Positions 1 through 9,540 of a stretch of 64,000 nt of DNA are shown here, piece after piece. A program made the position numbers and the translations under genes. The stretch's first letter is position 1. Each line of letters starts with the position of its first letter. Under the pieces are notes generated by a model, which saw nothing but the letters and a program-made list of their open reading frames with translations, did not search any database and had not been told where the DNA came from. Origin of the DNA: Zeus faber (taxonomy: Eukaryota; Chordata; Actinopteri; Zeiformes; Zeidae); the NCBI GenBank assembly GCA_960531495.1, contig OY482859.1, forward strand, positions 31,626,406-31,690,405, written 5' to 3'.

Positions 1-141
1 CTCTGCTCAGGCGCAACTTGTGGAAGTCTCTGCCCACAGGTAAGGGCTTAGGGAAGGAGATGGCTGTGGTGCGCCGACATGGCGAAAGTTTTACTGTTCA
101 TTTCTACTTGCGGCACGCAGGCCACAATTATATGTATCACT

Positions 142-179
142 GAGGATCATTATAATAATTGTGGATAATAATGATCCTC
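142..179. repeat. Short inverted repeat (hairpin)
   Basis: GAGGATCATTAT at 142-153 is repeated as its exact reverse complement ATAATGATCCTC at 168-179. This gives a 12-bp stem with a 14-nt loop. It may be a remnant of a transposon terminus or a chance palindrome; no function can be assigned. Confidence 0.7.
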
Positions 180-354
180 TTGGGAGCAGGAGGAATGGCG
201 TTCCACTGCTGGACTGCTTACGAGCCCATGCGCCGATACCCTCTGTAAGACAGACAAACATTAAGAAAACTCCCTGCCTCGAGTCGGACCAATCAGCTGA
301 ACAAAAGTGGACAGAAGTCGAAAAAACTTCAATATGTATGTGACAAATAATCTC

Positions 355-378
355 TTGAACTTGAACTTGAACTTGAAA
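355..378 (+). repeat. TTGAAC hexamer microsatellite
   Basis: Nearly four copies of TTGAAC follow the words TGTGACAAATAATCTC. Short hexamer tails of this kind are typical of the 3' ends of fish L2/Rex-type LINEs and their SINEs, so this could be the end of a 5'-truncated LINE. No upstream reverse transcriptase is visible, so that reading is inference. Confidence 0.5.
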
Positions 379-447
379 CTGAAGACCAGCTGATTCTTAA
401 AACTTGGAACGAGCGTCCCGTCACACAGCACACAATGCAGCGTGTGA

Positions 448-660
448 GAAAATGCCGTATTGACCATGTTTGGCTTTACAAATGCATGTGAGCAGTCTTT
501 CTCGCATCTGAGAAACATTAAGACCATCCTACGCTTAAGTTTAACTGATGGAAGCCTCAACGCCTGCATTAAGCTTAACCTCACAACGTATGATCCAGAC
601 TAGAAGGCCATCAGCAAAACGAAGGAGCACCAGAAGTTGCATTAATGGTAAAAAGTATTT
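448..660 (+). pseudogene. hAT transposase C-terminal relic
   Basis: An open stretch at 466-603 reads MFGFTNACEQSFSHLRNIKT, continues with LTDGSLNACIKLNLTTY and ends at a TAG. The order S/T-x-CEQ-x-FS-x-[LM]-[KR] followed by [RS]LTD-x-x-L is the signature of the hAT dimerisation domain at the transposase C-terminus, which is also found in transposase-derived host genes of the ZBED/GTF2IRD2 kind. The frame upstream of 466 soon meets a TGA. Only about 45 codons of a protein normally over 500 residues remain, so this is a dead fragment. The match is to the domain pattern; the subfamily is not determined. Confidence 0.6.
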
Positions 661-1459
661 CATTTATTATTGGTTAGCTACAGTATAAGAACAATATTAT
701 GAAGAAGAATAAAGAGAAATGTATTATATAGAGGGCTTTTTTAAGTACTCAGAGATGTGTTGTACATTAAAAATGTATGCCTTACTTATGAAGTAGCCAA
801 TTTTGCATTGATCAAGAGAATCGTGGTTTTTGTCTGTTTATTTGCTTTATGTTATCCAATAATAAAATCGACATTATTAAATACATGATTATTATAGATT
901 ATTCTTGACCCATCCTAGCAAAAGCGTTGAATGAATGAATCCTTGGGTGATTGAAATGGTGTTTCAGGCGTGTGACCGCCTGGCCGATGGATCACTCTGG
1001 AGCACGTATGGATGAGATGAGTTCGGAGACATTTTATCAGTGTCTCGGGGTATGTTTAGCTACATGGCTGATGAAAATCGCGATTAAAAACAAGCAAATG
1101 TATAAATGTGAGATACAGTAAGCATAGTATGTGTGTTGTACACAACATGTCAAACTAGTTTCCCACAGGAGTCCTTGGTTTAAAAGTAGCGTTATAATCT
1201 AAATATCTGGTAGGATTTCTGGAAAGGATACTGTAAGGCTTTAAATTTATTTGAAAAAAATATAACAAGGCGAGAGAGCTGTAAAGTTAGTTGACAGGCT
1301 GAAATGATTATGGAAGTTGATGTGAAAGACAATGAAAGTGGGAAAGTTAGCAAATGATGCATTTGGGATTCTTTGTTTAGGATGGAAGTTGGAGCAAAGA
1401 GAGTTGTAAAAGTCATTTTAGTAAAATATTGGTTCAGCAGAGGAAGCTAGCTAACTTAT
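661..1459. other. Gene-free AT-rich stretch
   Basis: No open frame with recognisable content, RNA gene or repeat structure was seen. The frame on the minus strand at 1192-1416 has no recognisable domain and is probably chance. Confidence 0.5.
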
Positions 1460-1777
1460 GAGTTAACCCGGACTAACTTCCGGGTGCGCCGTAGTATGGA
1501 CACACCGGCTCTGCATTCAACTCTTAGTTTTGTGTTTATTACTATTTGTATTGTTCTTATTTTTGCATGCAGTGCACTGTCGCTATTACAATATGAACGA
1601 CAAGCACTCCTGGACGTCTGTTCGACACCTCATACGGACTTTTTCGCAACTTACCGGAGTACGTACTAAGATCTCTTTGTCCTGCCGCCACTGTGTTTAC
1701 CAATACGCCGACGGAGGAGAAAGACAAGAGGAAAACCTGCCGGAATTCTATGCAGATCTCGGAGGAGATACTAAAAA
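1460..1777 (+). pseudogene. 5' fragment of a LINE ORF
   Basis: The frame from 1484 carries a hydrophobic start followed by SLLQYERQALLDV. The neighbouring frame continues with a Cys-rich, basic stretch up to about 1777. The [LY]-x-Y-[DE]-R-[QH]-x-LL-D/x-[IV] opening is common at the start of fish non-LTR retrotransposon ORFs that precede the endonuclease domain. The two frames show at least one frameshift, and the sequence then runs into repeat R1, so no endonuclease or RT domain is left. This is family resemblance from memory, not an alignment. Confidence 0.45.
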
Positions 1778-2460
1778 AGTGAATAGGTTTGATCTTGAGT
1801 GTGTAAAGTTTTGTGATTTTTCGAGTTTCTTAAGGCCCCAAAAGTCAGGTTAACACTTCAATTCAACACAGTGCCATGCCCACATTGTGTGACGAAAACC
1901 CAATGTTTTAATAAATTTAATCCCCAAAGTGTCTTGTAGACACTCGCGAACTTTGAAGTCGATCTGATGAATCCCCTAGGAGTTTGCGCACATTAAATCC
2001 AATATGGCCACCTTCCTGTTGGTTGGGTGTCGGTCATGGCGGCAATATAAATTTTTTTGAGTCTAGTGATGTTACATTAATATACCCAATTTCATGTTAA
2101 AAAGTGAATAGGTTTGATGTTTTGAAATTTTCAACAGGGCGTGTCCGGTCATTTTGCCATGCCCAAGCACGGAACCCATAGAATATCAATTGCCACACTG
2201 GGACTGACGAGTGCACAAAGTTTCGTGAATTTCCAAGTATCTTTTGGAACATGAAATTTAACGTGTTGCCACGCCCACACCGTGTGCCAAAAAATATATA
2301 TATTTTGATAATGTTAAGCTGTGAAGGTGTCTTGTAGACACTCGTCAAGTTTGAAGCCGATCCGATAAATCGCCAAGGAGGAGTTTCGCTAAAGTACAAA
2401 ACATAAATATGACTAAAAAGTCAGGAAAATTAAAAATGGCCGACTTCCTGTTGGGTTTTG
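1778..2460 (+). repeat. Dispersed repeat R1, two direct units
   Basis: Two diverged units lie here, about 1778-2000 and 2097-2460. Shared blocks include GTGAATAGGTTTGAT, GGCCCCAAAAGTCA, GTGTCTTGTAGACACTCG and TTGCCACACTGGGACTGA. The same blocks recur at 11.4-12.2 kb in the same orientation and at 12.24-12.6 kb inverted. The minus-strand frame at 2097-2399 and the plus-strand frame at 12333-12554 translate to almost the same peptide only because they are copies of this repeat. No transposase or terminal inverted repeats were found. It may be a non-autonomous DNA transposon, but the class is unknown. Confidence 0.75.
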
Positions 2461-2464
2461 TGAG

Positions 2465-2660
2465 AAAAATTTTTTTTTATATATATATACATATACTATA
2501 ACTATTACGTACTACATATAACTATACTACTATAACTATAACATTACAGATTGAACTAATCCTCGATAGCAAAACTATATGTGTGTATACTACAGTATAC
2601 ATTACATAAATTTATTCATGTACATTACTATCATTCATATAGTGGGTAATTATGAAATAC
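2465..2660. repeat. TA-rich simple sequence
   Basis: A run of T followed by TATATATATA and loose ACTATAACTAT motifs. It is low-complexity sequence separating R1 from the retroviral LTR region. No gene is present. Confidence 0.7.
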
Positions 2661-2689
2661 AGTTTTATTGATCAGTCAGAGCCAAAATT

Positions 2690-3058
2690 AAAACATGTCT
2701 AAAGACACTGGGTGTAACTACGCAACCAGTTAGAAACCGGCACTGAAACGGTTAATCTGGCGCACACACAGCGGGGAGTCTGAAACTAGATACTCGGGAG
2801 ATGGGAAATAACAAAGGCGGGACCGCCTCGCAAAGGGGGGGTCTGTCGTTTGTAACAAAGTGACGAGGAAACAAAGTTTCTGCAGACTCCTGGGTGAAAT
2901 GTATGCTAGATGAGACACGCAGCTTAGGACTAACCACGTCGACGTAAAACGTTTTTTATTTTTTGGTAGATTCTCAAACCGTCCTATAAACTCTCCGTAG
3001 CTCAAAGTTCCAGTTTCATCCCATCATTCCGGATTTGGAAATTTTGAACACGACAAAT
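2690..3058 (+). promoter_or_regulatory. Putative 5' LTR (U3-R-U5) of ERV-A
   Basis: This stretch directly precedes the primer binding site. It contains a TATAAA box at 2985-2990, which predicts a start site near 3015-3020. A GAACACGACA end at 3046-3055, three bases before the primer binding site, fits an LTR ending in CA. The left boundary is uncertain: the TGTCTAAAGACAC at about 2696 is a candidate TG start. No AATAAA signal is obvious, and there is no second LTR in the window for comparison, so both ends are inferred. Confidence 0.55.
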
Positions 3059-3076
3059 TGGTGACCCCGACGTGAT
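3059..3076 (+). promoter_or_regulatory. Retroviral primer binding site, tRNA-Trp
   Basis: TGGTGACCCCGACGTGAT is complementary over 18 nt to the 3' end of vertebrate tRNA-Trp including its CCA. It would prime minus-strand DNA synthesis. It lies just after the LTR end and about 1.1 kb before the first gag-like codons, as expected. Confidence 0.85.
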
Positions 3077-3148
3077 CCCATTACAAGACTGCAGAGGAGT
3101 TCCGAAAGCCTGAACGGTTGCGATACTTCCATGGGTACCCGCTAAAAG

Positions 3149-3154
3149 GTGAGC
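3149..3154 (+). promoter_or_regulatory. Candidate retroviral splice donor
   Basis: AAAAG/GTGAGC lies 73 nt after the primer binding site and is close to the vertebrate 5' splice consensus. A four-codon frame (ATG at 3131, TAA at 3143) precedes it. It could pair with the acceptor at 10751-10752 to make a subgenomic env mRNA. The role is inferred from position. Confidence 0.45.
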
Positions 3155-3399
3155 AGAGCCATTTCATGAAGTCTGCATAGATTAGATAGGAATATTTTAG
3201 GTGGAAGTGTTGTACTGTTTAAGGCTGGACGAACAACTTTGTGGTTTTGGGGATGTATTGTTGAATGATGCATGAATAATAATTGTTAAATATTGTGGAG
3301 AGGAGAAATTGGATTGTTTGATGAGAACGGTAGTAAGGTAAGTTAAGGGAACGGGTTAGGAAACCCCCCTTCGAAGCGGCTGTGTGTTTAAATTGCGTA

Positions 3400-3587
3400 G
3401 TAATTCCACGTAACGTTTGGGCCCGTGTGTAGAGAATACATTCAGTGTGCCTAAACTGAGCGACGTTTTGGTGATGAACAATGTTTAACTCGTGAAGTAA
3501 TTCCGAATCCCGTTTAGGCCCGGTTGTTGAAAAGACCTCCGAAATGCCTAAACTAAGTGATGTCTGGCGATGAAAAATGTTAAACTC
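3400..3587 (+). repeat. Diverged tandem duplication in the leader
   Basis: Copy 1 at 3400-3491 and copy 2 at 3497-3587 share, in order, GTAATTCC, CGTTT(G/A)GGCCCG, TGCCTAAACT(G/A)AG, GATGAA and a final TTAAACTC or TTTAACTC. The period is about 97 bp. The divergence suggests an old duplication, perhaps present in the active virus. Confidence 0.65.
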
Positions 3588-3767
3588 AGCCTTCAGAAGG
3601 GTAGTCGATAGTCGGTAATTTCATTTAAGGGTGAAAGGCCCGGAATAATTTTTAAAGTGAAAAGGAAGCCAAGCATTTAGGGGTTAAAGGCCCGGTTCTT
3701 AGAGAAACCAAATATTAAAGGGTTAAAGGCCCAATTCACGTGACTTAGCGTAAAATTGTATTGCCGG

Positions 3768-3954
3768 CTGTGTGAGTGAGAGTGTGCGCAACGAGGTACC
3801 TTGTGTGTGTGGAAAGAGAGGTACCATGCGTGTGTGTGAATGTGAGAGAGACCGCGGGCGTGTGTGTGTTTGAGACAGTCTTTGTGTTTAAGAGAGTGTG
3901 TGTTTGATAGAGTCTGTGCATGTGTGATAGAGGTTTTGTGTGTGTATGTGTATG
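3768..3954 (+). repeat. GT-rich imperfect microsatellite
   Basis: Runs of GTGTGT are mixed with GAGAGAG and short unique words. The 81-codon His/Thr-rich frame on the minus strand at 3745-3990 is only this repeat in translation. Confidence 0.85.
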
Positions 3955-3968
3955 AACAACCTCCTCAA

Positions 3969-4022
3969 ATTGCCCTAGATAAAAGGGCAATATATAAAAA
4001 AAAAATACAAATAAAAAAAAAA
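3969..4022 (+). repeat. Hairpin followed by A-rich tract
   Basis: ATTGCCCT at 3969-3976 pairs with AGGGCAAT at 3984-3991 around a 7-nt loop, and A-rich runs follow up to 4022. The pattern could be the tail of a small retroposed element inside the leader, or microsatellite growth. Confidence 0.5.
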
Positions 4023-4154
4023 AGTTGACCTGTAATAACCTAAAAGACCACTAGTGGCGTAGCTGCACCAGAAACACATTGAGATCCGAACATTTGAGGT
4101 TTCCCCCTCCCACTTCTTCCCATGTCTTTTGTTCTCCTGCCATTCAAAAACATA

Positions 4155-6592
4155 ATGGAAAAGACCCCATCCCCCAGACCGGCACCAGTGAGATTCGTAT
4201 TGAAGCTGTAGCTGAGCTCAAGAACAGAACAGAGCCAAAATTCCATGCTTGAGAAACTTGGAAATTCTATAAATATGAACAAAAATGGATCAAAGCAGGG
4301 TGGTGGTCGAAAGACACTACCCCGACAGCAGAAAACCGCACCAAGGTGATAGAGGAAGAAAAAAGACTGCTGGCTGAAGCAGGAGTGGATGCAAAAAACA
4401 ACCCTGGATTAATGGGGGCTTGAAAGCGCAAGTTAAACAAGCAGCGTGCACAATGGGCGCTGGTTCAGCACATAATGACGGCATGGATTCGAGCGGAAAT
4501 GATTGTCGAACGTCGCAATAAAATCAGAAATGCCGCAACCAAGGCAGTGGTAGAAGCCCAGAAGGAACCCTACCCCCCACAAGAAGACAAGTTACCACCC
4601 CTCCCCGAACCCATCCCCCAAGGTCACACCCCACTCCAACCACACACCACCCCATCCCTCTACCCCTCCCTGCTGGCCGATGAAGAAACACATCGGCACC
4701 CCCCCTCTCCGTACAACCCTAAGACCGAGCACACACCTGAAGCAACAGCGCCCCCTGTGCTGAGCAACCAGAAAATAGCCACCCCACCCCCGCCAGAAAT
4801 ACAAGCACCCGTATTAGTAATGGAAGGCCCGATCCAAATCCATTTCCGAGTACAGCCCTCCCCAAAGCCATCTGACAGTGAGAACAAGGACAATGATCAG
4901 ACATCGCCCCCTAACGATCAAACAGACACAAAGAGTTTCTCTCCTCTAATACAGAGGACGACGAATGCACTTGCCAGTCCTACAAACCACAAAAAGACAT
5001 CAAGAAAGGAAAAAGAAATGTACCACAAGGGTTAGCCACGCAACTGTCACACTGACTGGACAATGTGGCCCACTACCAGAGGATGCCAACACAACCCATG
5101 TTCATCTCATAGCACCTCCTGCAGACGCTACAGCCAAACAACAACCCAAAGAAAAACAAAAGACCCGAAGCCAGCCCACACCTTCACCTACCCCTGTAGT
5201 CCCCAAATACACCTTTAAGAAAACAAAACAAAGACACCCCACCCCCCTCCGCTCCTGGGAAGAAGAACCCATGTCAGACCACGAGACTAAGACAAAAAAG
5301 TGGTCATTCAAAAACAGTGGCAGCTCCCGGGGAGAGTACACAAACGACAACAGAAGAAAAGGAACCCTTATAGCATCGTCCAAAAGCCAGGCCAGAAGAT
5401 CGTCAGCAATAGGGATAGTTACCCGCTCGAAAATTAGACAACGAGAGGAGGAACAAAAGCAGTCCGCCAAAAGAGAAACATTTGTTCCCTGGTACCACCG
5501 CGACATGCAGGCCCTCAAAGGCAACCTATCAGCGTTGGACAAAGTAGCTGCAGCATGGATCCGAATCTTCGAAAACCACACAGCGGCTGACACACTAGCC
5601 CTAAGAGATGTGCGAGCCATTCTCCGCGCCACAGCAGGAAACATCACCCTGACCTCCCTGGAAAGAGAAGTTAGAACCCTCACCATGGCACACGAGCACC
5701 CATTCGACCACATGCGGAATGACATATGGACAGCCATGAGAGAAACCTGGCCGACCAGACGCAACACAGTGGCCCTGGCAGGCCTGAGATTTAAAAATGG
5801 GGAAGAACCACACGCCTATCTCACATGAGCAAAGGAGCTCTGGAGTGATAGCACTGTAGAACGTCATGACCCCTGCCTAGTGGGTCTCCCCATGTACATG
5901 CAGATGCCAAATGCCAAAATGGCCTCCCAGGAGATGTCAGGCTGTAGCTCGCAGACACAGTTTGACTGTCAGACATGACCGAGAGACAGTGGGAGAGCCA
6001 TCTCATCCATCACCTGGAAAGACACATCAAAAAGCAAGAAGACGAATTCCTGGAGAAAGATTCCATACAAACCAGACTACTTAAAATGCAGGTAAAAAAA
6101 CTGGAAGATGAAGTCAATACGGACAAAAAGAAGAAAGCAACTGTGCAAGCAGTAGTCACCACCCCTGAAGCACAGGCCCCGCCCCAAACCGCGCCACTAC
6201 AATGGACAGGACCACAGCCCCTAACTGTAACCCCCGCCTACCCACCAGCCCAGCACCTACCCCAATGGCAGCAGGCCTGGACTCCCTATGAATATCCCCA
6301 GCGGCAGTATCCAGGGGCCCCCGCACCCTCATACCCCCAAGGCCCCCCCCAATGGCAGCAACTGAGAGGGAGAGGACAATTCCAATCTTCTAGAGGATGG
6401 GGAGGACCCGAGAAAACTACAGGATGTTTCATCTGTGGCCAAAGTGACCACTGGGCAAGGGAATGCCCCCAGAACCAACAACCCCAGCAATTATATAGAG
6501 GATCCTACCGCCCCCCTCAGAGAGGAAGAAAAGCTTCCTCGAGAGGAAAGGGAGGACCCCGCATGGACACCCCGCCATGGCATGGAGCATAG
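4155..6592 (+). pseudogene. gag: ERV-A gag (MA-CA-NC), broken
   Basis: Gag encodes the structural core that assembles particles and packages RNA. The matrix-like start (about 4256-4474) is interrupted by an in-frame TGA before an open stretch at 4475-5035 that is rich in Pro. A frameshift near 4965-5035 moves the reading into 4965-5828, which ends in a capsid-like domain (from PWYHRDMQALKG, then a helical part near 5560-5820). A TGA at 5826-5828 and another shift near 5960 follow. The last part, 5975-6592, has a charged coiled-coil-like start, a Pro/Gln-rich linker and one zinc knuckle CFICGQSDHWAREC (C-x2-C-x4-H-x4-C), then Arg/Gly-rich sequence typical of nucleocapsid. Total length is normal for gag, but at least two stops and two frameshifts make it non-functional. 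Confidence 0.85.
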
Positions 6593-7010
6593 AGGCGCCC
6601 AGGGGACATGGAAGTGGTGGTACAGACAAAAATAAATGCCGAACCAGTAGTGCCATGTACAATCCAAGGAATCACTGTCAATCCAAGGAATTACTGTCAC
6701 TGTCACTGTCACGTGTCTTGCTTGAAGAACCTGGCCGGCAACATACTACGTACTACATACAACTATCCACTCGGAAATTACGGACTGTTGGATTCTCTGG
6801 GACGACACAAGTCCAACCCTTCACCGCACCCCTCCCTACCAAGATAGGTCCTCACAAAGTCAGACACCAATACCTCTACTCACCAAGCTGCCCCACCAAC
6901 CTAATGGGAAGGGACCTTCTCCGAAGAACAGGGGCATCTGTGATATGTAACCTCCACGGTCTGGAAGTTAGTTTCTCTGAGCCAAAAGAAGAGCTAATAC
7001 CCCTCGAACG
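6593..7010 (+). pseudogene. pro: ERV-A protease (pro) remnant
   Basis: The expected aspartic protease between nucleocapsid and RT is partly visible. A start like VVVQTKINAEPVVPCTIQG lies in one frame (from 6608) and the C-terminal half, including LMGRDLLRRTGASVI, in another (frame 6577-7449). G-R-D-[LI]-L is the conserved retropepsin C-terminal motif. No D-[TS]-G catalytic triplet occurs in any frame between 6600 and 6800. In its place is a local duplication of AATCCAAGGAAT with ACTGTC repeats (about 6660-6710). The catalytic site therefore seems to have been lost by duplication or deletion together with a frameshift. Confidence 0.7.
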
Positions 7011-7412
7011 TATACTCGTCTTAGGTGGAACTCCTGATACCACCCCCGACCCCACACTCACCGGCTGGTGGCATTTTGTAAACCTACCAACTCTGGAAAA
7101 AGTCGATGCTGGACCCGTACACTGCACTCTCTGTTTCACACGCCACCGTGATGACATCTATGACGAAGGCTGGGAAGCGAAAAAGGAGGGACGACAAGAA
7201 CGACTCCAGACAACAGACTTCTATCTGGGCCACGAAGGAGTTGCAGCAGCGGTCCGCCTGACACCAGACCAACAATCCTGGTATCTACTTCACGACACCG
7301 CAGTTCCACATGTGACCCTAGCTGTAGAAGCCAACCATGCAGCCAAACAATTGGGCCCCATGGTCAAAAGAGCCCTCGCCAACCCACCTGGGTCCCCACA
7401 ACGAACCCCCTG
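7011..7412 (+). pseudogene. pol: ERV-A protease-RT linker
   Basis: The frame that carries the end of protease stays open to 7449 and forms a linker of about 130 residues, including VPHVTLAVEANHAAKQLGP. Similar long linkers are found between protease and RT in other fish class I ERVs (recollection, not alignment). RT continues in a different frame from 7413, so a frameshift lies in the overlap at 7413-7449. No catalytic motif is visible in the linker. Confidence 0.55.
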
Positions 7413-8580
7413 TTGCAACACACGCCAGACAAATCGGTTTGGAGAATAGGACACAACAGCTACGAACAAGGCATATATGAAAGAAATGTCCTGGAAAGAA
7501 CTTATCAAGGAAGCATCGAAGAACACCCCCTGGCAGCAGAAATGTTCGCCCAACTACCGCCAACCCTCTGGACCACCGGCCCCTATCACGTTGGCTGCAC
7601 ACCACACCACAATATACACATCAAAGTGAAAGCCCACGCTGTGCCCATTTGGCAAGGTCAGTACAAGGTCAAGCCCGAGGCAGCTGCTCGAATAGCCTCC
7701 ACCATTGAAGGCCTCTTACAAGCAGGAGTTCTACGACCAGCGGATTCACCGTGGAACACACAAATTCTACCAGTACCCAAGGCTGGAGGACACTCATGGC
7801 GCCTGGTCCACGATCTGCGACGTATCAACCAGGTGGTCCAACCCATTACTGAAAAAGTGCCCAACCCCCATGTCGCCCTGCATGCAGGCTCCCCGAGTCA
7901 TCAATTTTTCACCGTCATCGACCTGGCCAACGCATTTTTTTGCCTCCCCTTGGCCAAAGAAAGTCAAGATATGTTTGCATTCACATTTAAAAAATGCTCT
8001 TAGACCTACACAAGAATGCTACGAGGATTCACATGCACGCCAACCATATTCAACGCCTGCCTGAAGGCAGATCTCAAGGAACTCCTACTCATCCAGTATG
8101 TCGACGACATCCTCATGGACATCACCACAGTAGAAAATTGCCTCACGGCCACCAAATCCCTGCTACGGCGCATCGCAAAATGTGGCTACAAAATCAGGAA
8201 GGAAAAAGCACAGGTCTGCCGCACAGAAGTGGTATTCCTGGGAAAAAGGATCACGGGAGATAAGAGATACATCAACCCGGAAAGACAACAGGCAATGCTC
8301 CAGTACCCTAAACCCACCACCGTGCAGCAAATGCTAGCATTCCTGGGACTCACTGGCTATAGCAGACACCACATAGCTGATTATGTGGACCACACTGTTC
8401 CCCCACGCGAACCCATTGCGGAAGCTGGCCATCGGAACGTCAAGGCACCACTCAACTGGACCACAAGTGCGGAGGAAGCGTTCATAAGATTGAAACAACT
8501 CATGGGGAAGGCCGAACACCTATGCACCCCAGACATCTCTTCCTCGTTCCATTTGGACGTTACTGAAAAGCACGGAATTG
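7413..8580 (+). pseudogene. pol: ERV-A reverse transcriptase, one in-frame stop
   Basis: Reverse transcriptase copies viral RNA into DNA. The finger and palm blocks are present: WRLVHDLRRIN, then FTVIDLANAFF (motif A with the first catalytic Asp) and, after the break, QYVDDILM with the catalytic YVDD at 8097-8108. A TAG at 8001-8003 interrupts the same frame just before motif B, and the sequence there is short and altered compared with the usual [LM]-P-x-G-F block. The thumb follows with VVFLGKRIT and FLGLTGYSR. The frame is lost near 8580-8640, where connection/RNase H continues in another frame. The catalytic aspartates survive, but the protein cannot be made whole. Confidence 0.88.
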
Positions 8581-9540
8581 TCAAGCTGTGCTCTGGCAGC
8601 CTCGACACGGTGAGCGCGCGATCCTGGCTCACCACAGTTGCAAACTCGACACAGTGGAACATGGACTCTCCGGATGTGGACGACACACGGCTGCCATCGC
8701 ACACGCCCTACGAGAACCGACCACATTACTTTCTACCATCCCACCATCGTGCATACCACTCATGGAGTCAAATCCTACCTCGATCAAACGGATTTCACCT
8801 TTACCACACCAAAACACAAGATGCGCTTGCATGTCACCCTGGAAAGAGACAATGTCTTGTACACAGCCGATGGAATCAACTTGGCCGGCGGACTACAGTA
8901 TGCAGATGGCACCCATGACTGCGTACAGCTCATGAAACTGGAAGCAAAGGGCCGCACAGACTTGGATGGAACATCTGACCCCGATGCAGAAATTGTCCTG
9001 TTTATAGATGGTTGTTGTTTCAAAGAAGAAGAGGGAAATAGAGCATCATACGCAGCCATTCAACAAATTAATGGACACCACGTCACCCTAAGAAGTGGGA
9101 TGATAGAACAACCAGCATCAGCACAAAAAGCAGAACTCGACGCCTCGGTGAAAGCATTAAAAATCTCAAAAAACAAAAATGCAAACATATTCACCGACTC
9201 AGCATACGCACACGCTGCAGCTCACGTGGATGTAGCCATATGGATGAAAAGAGGACTCCAAACGTCAGCAGGAGCCCCGGTAAAACACAAAGACCTCATA
9301 CTCGCCCTCCTGGAAGCTATACATCTCCTCCGAAAAATCCAGATCATCAAATGCAAAGGACACTCCAAAGGAAATTCAAACGCAGCCGACACAGCAGCAA
9401 AAGAAGCAGGAGGGAACCTAAAAGAAAGTGCAGCAATGATGATTGTATTTACTGAAGACAACGCCCTCAATTTGTCAGAGGAACATCTGAAAGAAGTGCA
9501 GAAAGAAGCGAAATGGAACGAACACTCGCAGTGGCAGAAG
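8581..9540 (+). pseudogene. pol: ERV-A connection and RNase H domain
   Basis: RNase H removes the RNA strand during reverse transcription. The frame 8638-10287 is open over 549 codons, the longest intact part of the element. In it the four acidic residues of the type I RNase H fold can be placed: D124 in LFIDGCCF, E166 in QKAELDAS, D187 in IFTDSAYA and D251 in [10 protein letters not shown]. The first codons after the frameshift (8638-8760) read partly out of the original frame. The domain itself looks intact. There is no promoter of its own; it belongs to the pol frame. Confidence 0.85.

Larger units (their letters stand above)
1..447. other. Unassigned left edge
   Basis: No gene is recognised here. 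A CAG/GTAAGG sequence near 39-45 resembles a 5' splice site, but the open stretch before it is too short to identify. A small hairpin and a short hexamer repeat, listed separately, are the only clear structures. Confidence 0.4.
3155..4154 (+). other. ERV-A leader without gene
   Basis: About 1 kb of untranslated leader. It holds repeated short blocks around GGGTTAAAGGCCCGG at 3590-3740, the duplication at 3400-3587, a GT-rich tract, a hairpin and an A-rich run. Retroviral packaging signals normally lie between primer binding site and gag, so a role in RNA dimerisation or packaging is possible but cannot be shown here. Confidence 0.5.

Noticed and set aside
2097-2399. Minus-strand 100-codon frame, with a similar plus-strand frame at 12333-12554
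   Set aside because: Their similarity comes from the R1 repeat copies in opposite orientation. Neighbouring copies hold stops and no domain is recognisable.
3745-3990. Minus-strand 81-codon frame rich in Thr and His
   Set aside because: It is the GT-rich microsatellite read on the other strand.
5102-5767. Minus-strand 221-codon frame opposite gag
   Set aside because: It is the antisense shadow of gag; the plus strand has the retroviral motifs.
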